This document shows, piece after piece, positions 34,129 through 42,529 of a stretch of DNA of 64,000 nt; within the stretch, counting starts at the first letter, position 1; each line of letters starts with the position of its first letter. The DNA lies in contig DAISKD010000001.1 of the NCBI GenBank assembly GCA_036821185.1, positions 591,063 to 655,062 of the forward strand, given 5' to 3'. The position numbers and the translations under genes were made by a program. A model generated the notes under the pieces. The model was not told the DNA's origin. It ran no database searches and was given only the letters and a program-made list of their open reading frames with translations. Source of the DNA: CALJTV01 sp036821185. Its GTDB lineage: Bacteria; Chloroflexota; Dehalococcoidia; GIF9; UBA5629.

Positions 34129-34881
34129 TTATCTGCCCTTGTACTGTGGTGGCCGCTTCTCCACAAATGCACGGGCGCCCTCGGCGAAGTCCTCGCTCAT
34201 TCTCACACGGTTAGCCAGCTCGCGCTCCAGCCTCAAGCCGTCCTCCAACGCGCGGTCATAGCCCCGGATCATGGCTTCCTTACTGGCACGCACCCCCACC
34301 GGCCCCTTCTTACATATGGTCTCGGCCCACTGTTTAGCAGTCGGCATGAGCTCAGCAAGGGGTACCACTTTGTTCACCAGGCCGATGCGGTATGCCTCGT
34401 GGGCATCAATAGGTTCGCCTAATAAAAGCAATTGGGCTGCCATAGCACGCGGTATGAAGCGAGGCAACCGCTGAGTGCCACCAGCACCGGGCATGAAACC
34501 GATGTTTATCTCCGGTTGTCCCAGCCGGGCATGCTCAGCTGCAATCCTGAGGTCGCATTCCAATGCTAGCTCTAGTCCACCACCCAGAGCATAGCCATTG
34601 ATTGCAGCGATGAAAGGTTTCCAGATCTGGTCAGGGTGAACAGCCTCACCCACAGCAGCCACCGGCCCCGGACGGAACTCCTTAATATCGGCACCGGCGG
34701 AAAAAGCCCTATCGCCGGCACCGGTCAGGATAGCCACCCAGAGGTCGGGGTCATCCCGGAACTCGATGAAAGCCTGGTTCAACCCCTGACACACCTCGGT
34801 ATTAAGTGCGTTCATCGCCTCCGGGCGGTTGATGGTAATGATGACGATCCTGCCCTCTTTCTGAACTTCGACAACTGCCAT
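34129..34881 (-). CDS. Enoyl-CoA hydratase/isomerase (crotonase) family
   Basis: A 250-residue crotonase. The oxyanion hole segments FSAGADIKEF and ALGGGLELALECD are present; both catalytic glutamate positions appear conserved (GGGLE and GQPEINIGFMPGAGGTQRL). This supports true hydratase activity on short 2-enoyl-CoA. ATG 34881 has AAGGAGG upstream, in contrast to the earlier in-frame ATG. It could act downstream of the 4-hydroxybutyryl-CoA dehydratase-like enzyme, but this link is only suggestive. Confidence 0.9.
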   Translation of the reverse strand: MAVVEVQKEGRIVIITINRPEAMNALNTEVCQGLNQAFIEFRDDPDLWVAILTGAGDRAFSAGADIKEFRPGPVAAVGEAVHPDQIWKPFIAAINGYALGGGLELALECDLRIAAEHARLGQPEINIGFMPGAGGTQRLPRFIPRAMAAQLLLLGEPIDAHEAYRIGLVNKVVPLAELMPTAKQWAETICKKGPVGVRASKEAMIRGYDRALEDGLRLERELANRVRMSEDFAEGARAFVEKRPPQYKGR

Positions 34882-35067
34882 ATCACCCTCCTTCATAGTC
34901 CTTTTTAGCCGCAGACCGCGGGCTTTCCCATTCTATGTGGAAATATCTTCTAACCTCAGCTGGCCCCGGCAAGGCGTATTCTAACAGAGGGGTAAGGAGA
35001 GGGACAAGCCATGCTATAAATAAGGAGAGACTATCGGTGGCTACTGCTATCCCATTATTGGCCCCGC

Positions 35068-36804
35068 TTATCGTTTAGCCGGCGGAATTATCGGAAAGTC
35101 TATACATGAGGCATACCCCGATTGGTGGAATATCGTCTGCATGGCAGGGATGCCCTGGGCGTCTTCTCCGGGGTCATTGCCGGTGTTCATGTTGCGCACG
35201 AACCTGGGGAAATTGCTACTGGTAATATCGATGCGAATGCGATGCCCCTTGCGGAAGAGATTGCTAGTGGAAGCCAGGTCAATCACATACTCGTTAATTT
35301 CCCCAGGAGTTACCAGTTCGGGTCGGAGAATAGACTTTCTAAACCGGGCCCGGATACACCCCTCCGCCACATTGATGGAAAGGCCATTGGGATAGACATC
35401 AACCAGCTTTACAAAAAAGTCTGTGTCCTTCGCCGATGTGGCGGCGAAGAGGTGAAGTTTCAGAGGGCCGGTTATCTCCACATCTTCCTGTAGCTCCGGG
35501 GTAGTGTAACACAGGACGTCATGCCGTTTTTCAATGACTGACTGGTCCTGTGGGCCTGCGGCCTGGTTAAGGTCAGGGTTAAGCCTGCCACCCCGGGTGG
35601 GCACAGGGTCATGCGGATTGTACACATAGATATCGGGCGGCTCCACCCCAGGCTCATCCCGGCTGAGTAGCCCATCACCAGCAGCGGTATTAGCATGCCC
35701 TCGGCTGTGCAGGTAAAAGCGTTGCCATTGGGTCTCCGGCAGAGGCCAGGTGGTGGCGCTCCTCCACCTATTCAACCCCATGACGAAGTAACGAATGGGC
35801 ACAAGATAAGGGCTATCAATTCCCCTCAGGTATTTGTCGAAAAATTGCATGTGCCGCTCGTTGGCAAAGGCGCCGGCCCCGGAACCATAGGCGCCGAAAT
35901 TGAGCGCCCCGATGAAATTGTGAAGCCTCGCCCCATGCACCCAGGGACCCATGAACACATGCTGTCCCTCCCTGGCAATCTGTGAACCGCCCTTTTCCCT
36001 CATCTTGAGGAAGTTCAGGAAAGTATGCCCCACGCTCATGTCATACCATCCGCAAGAATGCATGATCGGCACCTTTACTTTTTCATAGGGCCAGAAAAGC
36101 TCTTCTTCGGACTTTATCCCTTTGAGGTGCTCATAGCTCAAGCGCCTGATAAGCCACTGCTCCATTCCTTCGAACTTGAAATACGGTATATCTTTAAGCG
36201 GCAAAAAATTGCACACCTCTTCAAAATTGTTCAACACATACCTGATGTTTTCCAGCGCCCTGGAAACGTCTTTCCCTTGCTTCGCCATCTTTGCCAGCAT
36301 ATCAAAGGCCATGTTGGCAAACCAGCTTATGGTCGTCTCCAGCTCTTTGACCCCACGCATTTCAGCTTCGCCTACCATGCCGGCCCCGATGACATGGGGC
36401 GCAATAGCTTTGAGATGAGGCGGGTTCTCTATCGCCGCCTGCCACTGGTTCCGCGCCAGGTATGAGGCACCTACCATACCGACGTTGCCATCGCACCAGG
36501 GCTCAGCAGCTACGGTCTCTATGGTGTCGTACCCGTCCTGCCCCTCCGGCGCTCCGGGGGCAAATTCGCCCTCCGAGGCAAACCTGCCCCTGGTATCCTG
36601 AATAACCACGGCGTACCCTGCAAAAGCTGCCTCGATGGGCGATAGAAAGTCACTGAAGACAGAGCGCGCTTTATTATATGGCGTCCGTATTACAATGGCT
36701 GGATGTTTCTCGCTATCGTCCGGGCGGTAAATATCCGCCCTGAGCACCACGCCGTCCCGCATCCGCATGGGGACGTTTCGGTCAACACGAATTGAATTTA
36801 CCAT
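35068..36804 (-). CDS. CocE/NonD family serine hydrolase (X-Pro dipeptidyl-peptidase-like)
   Basis: A 578-residue alpha/beta hydrolase with a C-terminal jelly-roll domain. The nucleophile elbow is GMVGASYLA, the lid region is helical, and the acid and His are expected in HSCGWYDMSVG and PWVHGARLH. The C-terminal part (about 350-578) is beta-rich, as in CocE. Members cleave esters, acylated amino acids or X-Pro peptides. ATG 36804 follows AAGGAGGGG; the longer frame upstream has no such site. Confidence 0.85.
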   Translation of the reverse strand: MVNSIRVDRNVPMRMRDGVVLRADIYRPDDSEKHPAIVIRTPYNKARSVFSDFLSPIEAAFAGYAVVIQDTRGRFASEGEFAPGAPEGQDGYDTIETVAAEPWCDGNVGMVGASYLARNQWQAAIENPPHLKAIAPHVIGAGMVGEAEMRGVKELETTISWFANMAFDMLAKMAKQGKDVSRALENIRYVLNNFEEVCNFLPLKDIPYFKFEGMEQWLIRRLSYEHLKGIKSEEELFWPYEKVKVPIMHSCGWYDMSVGHTFLNFLKMREKGGSQIAREGQHVFMGPWVHGARLHNFIGALNFGAYGSGAGAFANERHMQFFDKYLRGIDSPYLVPIRYFVMGLNRWRSATTWPLPETQWQRFYLHSRGHANTAAGDGLLSRDEPGVEPPDIYVYNPHDPVPTRGGRLNPDLNQAAGPQDQSVIEKRHDVLCYTTPELQEDVEITGPLKLHLFAATSAKDTDFFVKLVDVYPNGLSINVAEGCIRARFRKSILRPELVTPGEINEYVIDLASTSNLFRKGHRIRIDITSSNFPRFVRNMNTGNDPGEDAQGIPAMQTIFHQSGYASCIDFPIIPPAKR

Positions 36805-36843
36805 TTCCCCTCCTTGGCTGAACATTGGGCGTCTTTTCCCAGC

Positions 36844-36872
36844 ATTATCCCCCACAGAGAGCTTTTCTTCAA
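36844..36872 (-). promoter_or_regulatory. Promoter of the CocE-type hydrolase gene
   Basis: On the minus strand TTGAAG (36872-36867), 17 bases, GATAAT (36849-36844), about 40 bases before the ATG. Confidence 0.5.
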
Positions 36873-37050
36873 CCCTATATACGACTTGTATTCTCAAGGC
36901 GCTTCTTCAGGCACTTTCCTGGTAGCAGGCACCGCCGCGGGAAGTTACCCCTGGCACGAACAGGAACATTAACATTCATCCCACAGCACCTTGACACGTC
37001 ACCACCAGACAAGTAAACTCTGTCCTGGTTTTGCAGCCATCCAGAAAACC

Positions 37051-37227
37051 ATGCCAAAGAAATCGCGCCCTAACTGGATAGACAGGTTGAAGGTAAACCT
37101 AAAGATAGCTCTGGGGATAAACCCTATCCTCTGTGATAGCTGTAAGTGGGACTGGCGCAGCGCCTGCCGCCACCCGGAGCGCCCCCGCGCGGTTTGGTGC
37201 CCCGACTACGAAAAGCGTGGCTCTTGA
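37051..37227 (+). CDS. Small Cys/Trp-rich protein, probable zinc binder
   Basis: A 58-residue reading frame starting MPKKSRPNWIDRL with four cysteines, C28, C31, C39 and C50 (CDSCKWDWRSACR, then WCPDYEKRG). The spacing suggests a metal site. A basic N-terminal half precedes it. The ribosome-binding site is weak, so the gene is plausible but not certain. Function unknown. Confidence 0.5.
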   Translation: MPKKSRPNWIDRLKVNLKIALGINPILCDSCKWDWRSACRHPERPRAVWCPDYEKRGS

Positions 37228-37253
37228 AAGCCAACTGTAGACACTGCAGCCAG

Positions 37254-37523
37254 CTAACATTCCACCAGCTTATACCTGAGCTGGTCCTGCTCCCGATACA
37301 GAACAAACTTGATCTTCTTACCCCTGAGCAAATATTCCTCGCTCTGCCCGCGGAGTTCCCTGAAGTCAGCCGTCTCCAGGAAGTCACGTAGCAGCCCTAG
37401 CCTTTCCTCCAATTCAGCATCGTCAGCACCGGCAAACAAACGCCGCACCATGTCCTCATATTCCTTCCTCGCCGCTGTCTCTATGCAGTGAGAAAGGTCA
37501 GGGAAAAGTTCTATCTTCGCCAT
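37254..37523 (-). CDS. Small helical protein, paralogue of the 44.5-kb gene
   Basis: An 89-residue protein of unknown function. Its C-terminal half (ELEERLGLLRDFLETADFRE, then SEEYLLRGKKIKFVLY) is clearly similar in order and spacing to the protein encoded at 44483-44779 (ELEERFEALVSFLKSPESKK, SERYLAEGKRVSVEI). Both end with a basic beta-like tail. The copy here lacks the N-terminal Cys pair of the other. It stands apart from the cofactor cluster, in a gene-poor stretch. Confidence 0.65.
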   Translation of the reverse strand: MAKIELFPDLSHCIETAARKEYEDMVRRLFAGADDAELEERLGLLRDFLETADFRELRGQSEEYLLRGKKIKFVLYREQDQLRYKLVEC

Positions 37524-37800
37524 ATAGCAGCTTGCCAGTCCACCTGTTTTTTACACCACACCCTAACCTATCCTATCAGGCGGGGAATAAGGTGGCAAGT
37601 GGAGAGGTGCAATAAAGCTTTACTCCCAACCTAACCCCCACCAGGCACAAGGTTTAAAATGAGCAGAGAGAAAAGCCTGTCCTTCTGGTTCCGGATTCAA
37701 AAGTCCAGTCGCAAAATTAAAAAGTAATATGTCACTAACGTCAGAATTGAACACTATGGAACACTAAAGTGCCGCTGGCCTGTTAGACAAATACAAATCT
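37524..37800. other. Intergenic stretch without a recognised feature
   Basis: About 280 bases of AT-richer sequence between the small helical protein and the promoter of the CBS-domain gene. No reading frame with a ribosome-binding site, no strong hairpin and no tRNA-like structure was seen. Confidence 0.5.
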
Positions 37801-37829
37801 TTGACACTCCAGCTAGCCAGTGTTATCAT
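37801..37829 (+). promoter_or_regulatory. Promoter of the CNNM/CorC-type gene
   Basis: TTGACA (37801-37806), 17 bases, TATCAT (37824-37829), 39 bases before the ATG at 37869. Confidence 0.65.
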
Positions 37830-37868
37830 GATATTGAAAACCTGGTCGCAATGTGTACCAGGTTAGTT

Positions 37869-39152
37869 ATGGAAGAGACGACTGGCATATACCTTGCGCT
37901 TTTCTTCATCTGCCTCCTGATAGCAGCGTTCTTCTGCAGCGCTGAGACAGCTTTCGTCAGCATACAGAGGCTGCGCCTCGAGCACCTGGTACGCACCAAC
38001 CACCCCAAAGCCAAAACAGTAGCCAGAATACTGGAAAACCCGGAAAAATTCCTCGCCACCGTCCTCTTCGGCATCAACCTATTCGAGACTGCGGTAGCCA
38101 CGCTGGGCACGATCATCGCCGTATCGGTCTGGGAAAAGAACCTGGCCTTAGCTCTGGCGACGGTTATCATCACCGTGATAACGCTGCTCTTTGCCGAACT
38201 CATCCCCAAAAGCCTAGCAGTACGCTACAGCGAAAGGTTGGCGCTGCTTTACGCTGGTCCCATCGAGGTCATCTCCTTTATTTTCTACCCCTTCGTCTAC
38301 GTGCTCAACCACATCGGCATAAGGTTCACCAGGCTGGCTGGTGAGGAGACTGCACTAAAGCCCATAGTCAATGAAGAGGAGCTGCACACCGCCATAGAGC
38401 TGGGCGAGGAACAGGGTATTTGGGAGGAGGAAGAGGCAGAGATGTTGCATAAGGCTTTTGAGTTCGCCGACCGCCCGGTGAAAGAGGTGATGCAGCCCAG
38501 GACCGAAGTCGCCTGGCTGAAACAGGGCTCCACACTTGCCGATTTTCTCAAAGCCTATCGCCGTTTTCCTTACTCCCGTTTCCCCGTTTACAAGGAAACC
38601 ATAGACGATGTTATCGGCGTCATCTCCATCAAAGACGTGCTCATGGCACAGGCCAACAATTCACTCAACCTGGATAGCCCCCTCGATGACCTTGTCCATC
38701 CCGTCCACTTTGTCCCCGAGACCAAGAAGCTGGGTGAACTCCTGGCTGAGATGAGGGACAACAATTACCATATGGTCATAGTGGTCGATGAGTACGGCGG
38801 TGTTGTCGGCGTGGCCACGTTGGAACACCTCACCGCTGAGATCATGGGTAAGATCGGCGATGAGCTTGCCAGTAGGAAAAAGGACTTCGTTACCATCGAC
38901 GCCAACACCTTCGAAATAGACGCCGGGCTCAGGATCGAAGAGGTCAACGAAGAGCTGGAGCTAAACCTGCCGCCGGGCGACTACGAGACCGTAGCCGGCT
39001 TCATCCTCAGTCACCTGGGGCGTATCCCCAGACAGGGCGAACACCTGCGGTACAAAGACCTTAAGCTGACCATTCTGGAGATGCGCGGCAGGAAGGTAGA
39101 AAGGATACTGATAACCAAGGAAAAGGATGCAGCGTCTGCGGGTAAAATTTAG
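37869..39152 (+). CDS. CNNM/CorC family membrane protein (hemolysin-like, DUF21-CBS-CorC_HlyC)
   Basis: A 427-residue protein with four hydrophobic helices in a DUF21 domain (about 1-190, including FCSAETAFVSIQRLR and FAELIPKSLAVRYSE). A CBS pair follows (about 200-325, VKEVMQPRTEVAW, VVDEYGGVVGVATLEHL), then a CorC_HlyC domain at the C-terminus. Family members move or sense magnesium or other divalent metals. ATG 37869 is chosen over an ATG six codons upstream. The next gene overlaps its end by 26 bases. Confidence 0.9.
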   Translation: MEETTGIYLALFFICLLIAAFFCSAETAFVSIQRLRLEHLVRTNHPKAKTVARILENPEKFLATVLFGINLFETAVATLGTIIAVSVWEKNLALALATVIITVITLLFAELIPKSLAVRYSERLALLYAGPIEVISFIFYPFVYVLNHIGIRFTRLAGEETALKPIVNEEELHTAIELGEEQGIWEEEEAEMLHKAFEFADRPVKEVMQPRTEVAWLKQGSTLADFLKAYRRFPYSRFPVYKETIDDVIGVISIKDVLMAQANNSLNLDSPLDDLVHPVHFVPETKKLGELLAEMRDNNYHMVIVVDEYGGVVGVATLEHLTAEIMGKIGDELASRKKDFVTIDANTFEIDAGLRIEEVNEELELNLPPGDYETVAGFILSHLGRIPRQGEHLRYKDLKLTILEMRGRKVERILITKEKDAASAGKI

Positions 39153-39768
39153 CCGCGGTGAGGAGCTCAAGTTTATCTCCCACCTGGACTTGATGCGGCT
39201 CTGGGAAAGGGCACTGCGCCGTGCCAGAATTCCCCTCGCTTACTCCCAGGGCTATACCCCACACCCGCAGAGTTCCCTGGCTGCGCCGCTGGCATTAGGT
39301 GTTACCAGCAAGGCGGAACTCATGGACGTCTACCTCTCACGCTGGACAACCCCACAGTACTTCGAGGCACGCGTCAAAGAGCAGCTCCCGCGCGGCATAG
39401 AGCTGCTGGAGGTATGGCAGATAGGGCTTAAAGTCCCCGCTCTCCAAACACAGGTCAAATTTGCCGAGTACAAAGTGGAGATAGAGACCGACAAATCAAC
39501 CCCGGAAATACAGCAGTCCCTGGACGCGCTCCTCAAGACGGAAAGGCTTCCTTGGCAGCATATGAGGGACACCGGTCCCAGACACTATGACCTGCGTGCC
39601 CTCATCCAAGACCTTTGGCTCATCGAACACCGTGATTCTCTCTGCGTCCTGGGCATGAGGCTTCGCTGCGATGATCAGGGCTCAGGCAGACCGGAGCAGG
39701 TGACCAAAGCCCTCGGTTTCTCCCAGCTCCCAAAGTCCATCCACCGCACCGCCCTGCTGTTGGGATAA
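39127..39768 (+). CDS. TIGR03936 / DUF2344 family protein
   Basis: A 213-residue protein with the family N-terminus KFSRGEELKFISHLDLMRLWERALRRA and YSQGYTPHPQ. In many bacteria this domain follows a radical SAM protein of unknown role; here it stands alone, with no radical SAM gene in the window. It starts 26 bases inside the upstream CorC-type gene, so translation is coupled. Confidence 0.85.
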   Translation: MQRLRVKFSRGEELKFISHLDLMRLWERALRRARIPLAYSQGYTPHPQSSLAAPLALGVTSKAELMDVYLSRWTTPQYFEARVKEQLPRGIELLEVWQIGLKVPALQTQVKFAEYKVEIETDKSTPEIQQSLDALLKTERLPWQHMRDTGPRHYDLRALIQDLWLIEHRDSLCVLGMRLRCDDQGSGRPEQVTKALGFSQLPKSIHRTALLLG

Positions 39769-39789
39769 GGTAATCCCCGCCACCAAACA

Positions 39790-39891
39790 TTAGTCTAACC
39801 ATGTACTACATTCATCGCTCTCATTGTTCTCGCTAATAGCATTAGCCGCATCAGCAGCTACAACATAATACCCACTCTCGGTACAGTTAGG
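39790..39891 (-). pseudogene. Possible remnant of a CARDB-like surface protein gene
   Basis: The 260 bases between the TIGR03936 gene and the MBL gene hold no intact gene. One minus-strand frame ends with a stretch resembling the end of CARDB adhesion domains (YYVVAADAANAISENNES, then DEC). A stop codon interrupts it upstream and no start is visible. Low confidence. Confidence 0.25.
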
Positions 39892-40030
39892 AACCTACCT
39901 GACCCATCGAAGTGCCCCGCCCTTCAATGGTGTAGCGTAATGTAAATGCGCTGTAACCGCGTCTGGCATCTTGGACAAAAATATGCCATCAATGTTGGCT
40001 TATCAAGAAAATTTCATGATGGATATTGAT

Positions 40031-40864
40031 TTAGCCGATTTCGATAACGGTGCCCGCGGCGTTGAACACAAACCGGTTACCGAACTCCCTCGCCAGCACA
40101 CTGATAGCCGCTAGGCCAGTACAATGACATAAGCCCAGCTTTTGTACATTTAAGTCTTTCAGAGCTGCAATCGCTTTGTGCACCTCTTCCTCAGAAGCAC
40201 CGATCAGGTGAGAACCACCCACCACCGCATATATCTGAGAAACGCCAGTAAGCTGCTGCGCCCGGTATATCGTGTTCACCATGCCACGGTGCGCACAGCC
40301 CAGCACCACCACCAGCCCCTGCCCCGTCTTGACCACCAATGCCTGGTCATCGGCAAGCTTGTCCGGCTGCAGTTTGCCTTCGTTCTCCACATATAAATTA
40401 CTGTCAATGCGCTCAAAATCGGTGACCATGGGTATCTCACCAGTAGTAAGGATAGACTCCCCTATCGGCGTCGACTCCGTGGTCAGTCGAAAGCTGGCCC
40501 CCAGACTCTCCAGCTCCCGTCTCTGAAAGGGGATCCCGATGTACCTAGCACGTTGACCCTCCCGCCAGGCATATTTGGCCTGCCAGATATCAGGATGGGC
40601 TATAATTTCCACCTGTTTCCTCGTCCGCCGCAAGACTTCGCGCAGCCCGCCGGTATGGTCATAATGCCCGTGGCTGAGGACCATTTTGTCCACTTTCCTT
40701 AAATCAACGCCGAGTCTGTCAGCATTATGTACCACCGCCCTCCCGCTCCCAGTATCCAGCAACACAGTTTCCCCGTCCATCTCAATTAGAACGCTCAACC
40801 CCCACTCACCCAAAAAGTCCCCAAGCATGGCAGTGTTCTCGCTCAATGTAATTAAACGAAGCAC
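40031..40864 (-). CDS. MBL-fold metallo-hydrolase (dihydropterin phosphate synthase-like group)
   Basis: A 277-residue metallo-beta-lactamase fold protein with intact motifs: LLDTGSG, SHGHYDHTGG, GCAHRGMVN and a final HCTG. It resembles the methanogen enzyme group that acts on RFA-P/dihydropterin and its many uncharacterised bacterial relatives, which often occur in iron-sulfur gene clusters. The GTG start has a perfect AAAGGAGGTG upstream. It is the last gene of the 40-48 kb cofactor cluster and is intact. Confidence 0.82.
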   Translation of the reverse strand: MLRLITLSENTAMLGDFLGEWGLSVLIEMDGETVLLDTGSGRAVVHNADRLGVDLRKVDKMVLSHGHYDHTGGLREVLRRTRKQVEIIAHPDIWQAKYAWREGQRARYIGIPFQRRELESLGASFRLTTESTPIGESILTTGEIPMVTDFERIDSNLYVENEGKLQPDKLADDQALVVKTGQGLVVVLGCAHRGMVNTIYRAQQLTGVSQIYAVVGGSHLIGASEEEVHKAIAALKDLNVQKLGLCHCTGLAAISVLAREFGNRFVFNAAGTVIEIG

Positions 40865-40888
40865 CCTACACCTCCTTTCCGACTCCTA

Positions 40889-41132
40889 TCATGCCTCAAG
40901 CCCGGCAACAAGCTCATCAGCCCTTTGTTTTAACAGGGATACCAGGGCTGCTAACTCTCCAGGTGACACCGGCATCAGCTCCACAATAGCACTCTGGGGA
41001 CAAACTTCAAGGCACCACCGACAAGAGTTGCACCGCTGCTGGTCAATATGGACACCGTCCCCCAAGATAAAAATAGCCTCCCTTGGGCAGCTCTCAATGC
41101 AGAGCCCGCACCCGCGACAAGGTTCAGTTCAT
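40889..41132 (-). CDS. 2[4Fe-4S] ferredoxin with disrupted or unidentified start
   Basis: Minus-strand coding for a small ferredoxin with two full cluster motifs: CRGCGLCIESCP and CNSCRWCLEVCP. About 75 residues can be read, ending at TGA 40891-40889. The frame has no usable start codon: an in-frame TGA lies two codons before the first motif. The ATG at 41132 is one base out of frame. Removing one A after that ATG would give M-T-E-P-C-R-G-C, so a single-base insertion is the simplest reading. It lies between the IscU-like and MBL genes of the cofactor cluster and probably served them as electron donor. Confidence 0.6.
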
Positions 41133-41190
41133 ATTTTAATCATCTTCGCATTCCACTAATATCCGACCAAAGGGCCAATGTTTCTTATCT

Positions 41191-41643
41191 TTACGGGGTC
41201 TTCCTGTAAGCGCGCTTCCAGGGTTCATTTCTGGTGGACAGATATTCCCTCGCCGCCTCCTTCGCCGTATTTGCCGCCAGCAGCGCACAATGGACGCTCT
41301 CTTCCGATAGGCCACCCAGGACATCGAGCACATCCTGCTGTGTTATGCCCAGGACAGCGGCAACGGTTTTACCCTTCACCAGCTCCGTTACCATACTGCC
41401 GCAGGCAATGATAGCCCCACAGCCATCGGTCCAGAAAGTAGCTTGCTCCACGATATCATTCCTGACACGAAGCCATATCGCCATCGTATCACCACAGGGG
41501 CCGGTCACCCGGGCAAATCCATCGGCATTAGGAATGCTGCCCGCATTCCTGGGATTTTGCGCGTGGTCGATAACTATTTCACTATATCCAGCCCATGTCT
41601 GCTTTTGCAGTTCTTCAGCTATCCTGTCTATTTCCGAAGACAT
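41191..41643 (-). CDS. IscU/NifU-type iron-sulfur cluster assembly scaffold
   Basis: A 150-residue scaffold protein with the three cluster-building cysteines in TGPCGDTM, TDGCGAI and SVHCALL, the IscU pattern. A frame upstream to 41697 is open; I chose the ATG at 41643 (MSSEIDRIAEEL). The conserved LPPVK motif for chaperone binding was not seen, and the ACGSM stretch is close to the archetype. It belongs to the cofactor cluster with CooC- and Mrp-like ATPases and is intact. Confidence 0.85.
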   Translation of the reverse strand: MSSEIDRIAEELQKQTWAGYSEIVIDHAQNPRNAGSIPNADGFARVTGPCGDTMAIWLRVRNDIVEQATFWTDGCGAIIACGSMVTELVKGKTVAAVLGITQQDVLDVLGGLSEESVHCALLAANTAKEAAREYLSTRNEPWKRAYRKTP

Positions 41644-41730
41644 GACTCCGACTATCTTTTTATTGCGCGGCAATACCATGTAGGTGCTCTCCGGCATGGT
41701 TCGACCGTATAAGAATGTGGTCCACGACTT

Positions 41731-42519
41731 TTAGTTGCCTGATAGCAAAGCATCCGCAATTTCCTTGACCTCTTTTACTGCCACCGTCTCCAAGCTGCCA
41801 CCCTCCATACAAGTCTCGAATATTCCCTGGTTCACATAGACGACACCGATGACATTCACGCCTTTCCTGGCCAGCTCGCCTGCGAGCTTATCTGCCATCC
41901 TGTTCGAGCTGACCCTGTTGAGAATAGCCCTGGCATTCCTTACACCAGCATCAGCAGCCAGTTGTTTCACCCTGCCGGCCAACTCTACAGAATCGAAAGA
42001 GGGGTCTACCACCACCAACACTTCATCAATGCTCGTCTCGACACCCCTGCCAAAATGCTCTACGCCAGCCTCCATGTCCACGATAGCTATTTCGCCTTCG
42101 CCAAGCTGGAGCTTGTCCAGAAACTCCCGGCTCAAGACACCCATCGGACAGGCACAACCTTCGAGTGCCTGGTGTATCTTGCCGATGCTCACCAACCTCA
42201 GCCCTGCCCTCTCTTTGATGTATTGGGGCGGGATATCGCTGACTCGAATTCTGTTCAAAGTCAACACCTCTGCCTTCGGCTCCGGTTTCCCCGCAGCAGA
42301 CCCACGCCTCATTCTGCCTCGAAGCTCCCTTTTCCCACCAGCCATGTCCACCAGTGGACTCGGTGGTCCATCAAAGCCCAGCATCCGGCAAAGCCCCAAA
42401 TTTGACTCGTCAGAGTCCACCACCAGGACACGGTAACCGCGATTCTTAAATTCATATGCCAGCAAGGTAGCGATAACGCTTTTACCGCTGCCCCCTTTGC
42501 CACAAATCGCTATCTTCAC
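41731..42519 (-). CDS. CooC-like nickel-insertion/MinD-type ATPase
   Basis: A 262-residue deviant Walker A P-loop ATPase: MKIAICGKGGSGKS at the N-terminus, VVDSDESNLGL (Walker A-prime), VDMEAGVEHFGRG (Walker B region). The ALEGCACPMG segment with a CxC pair matches CooC, which loads nickel into carbon monoxide dehydrogenase. A GTG start has AGGAG upstream. No CODH gene is in the window. It is intact and lies 10 bases after the Mrp-like gene. Confidence 0.82.
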   Translation of the reverse strand: MKIAICGKGGSGKSVIATLLAYEFKNRGYRVLVVDSDESNLGLCRMLGFDGPPSPLVDMAGGKRELRGRMRRGSAAGKPEPKAEVLTLNRIRVSDIPPQYIKERAGLRLVSIGKIHQALEGCACPMGVLSREFLDKLQLGEGEIAIVDMEAGVEHFGRGVETSIDEVLVVVDPSFDSVELAGRVKQLAADAGVRNARAILNRVSSNRMADKLAGELARKGVNVIGVVYVNQGIFETCMEGGSLETVAVKEVKEIADALLSGN

Positions 42520-42529
42520 GTCCTGCTCC

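Noticed and set aside
41136..41333. 65-codon minus-strand ORF at the end of the IscU-like gene
   Set aside because: It is a shadow frame of the IscU-like gene with an Arg-rich composition.
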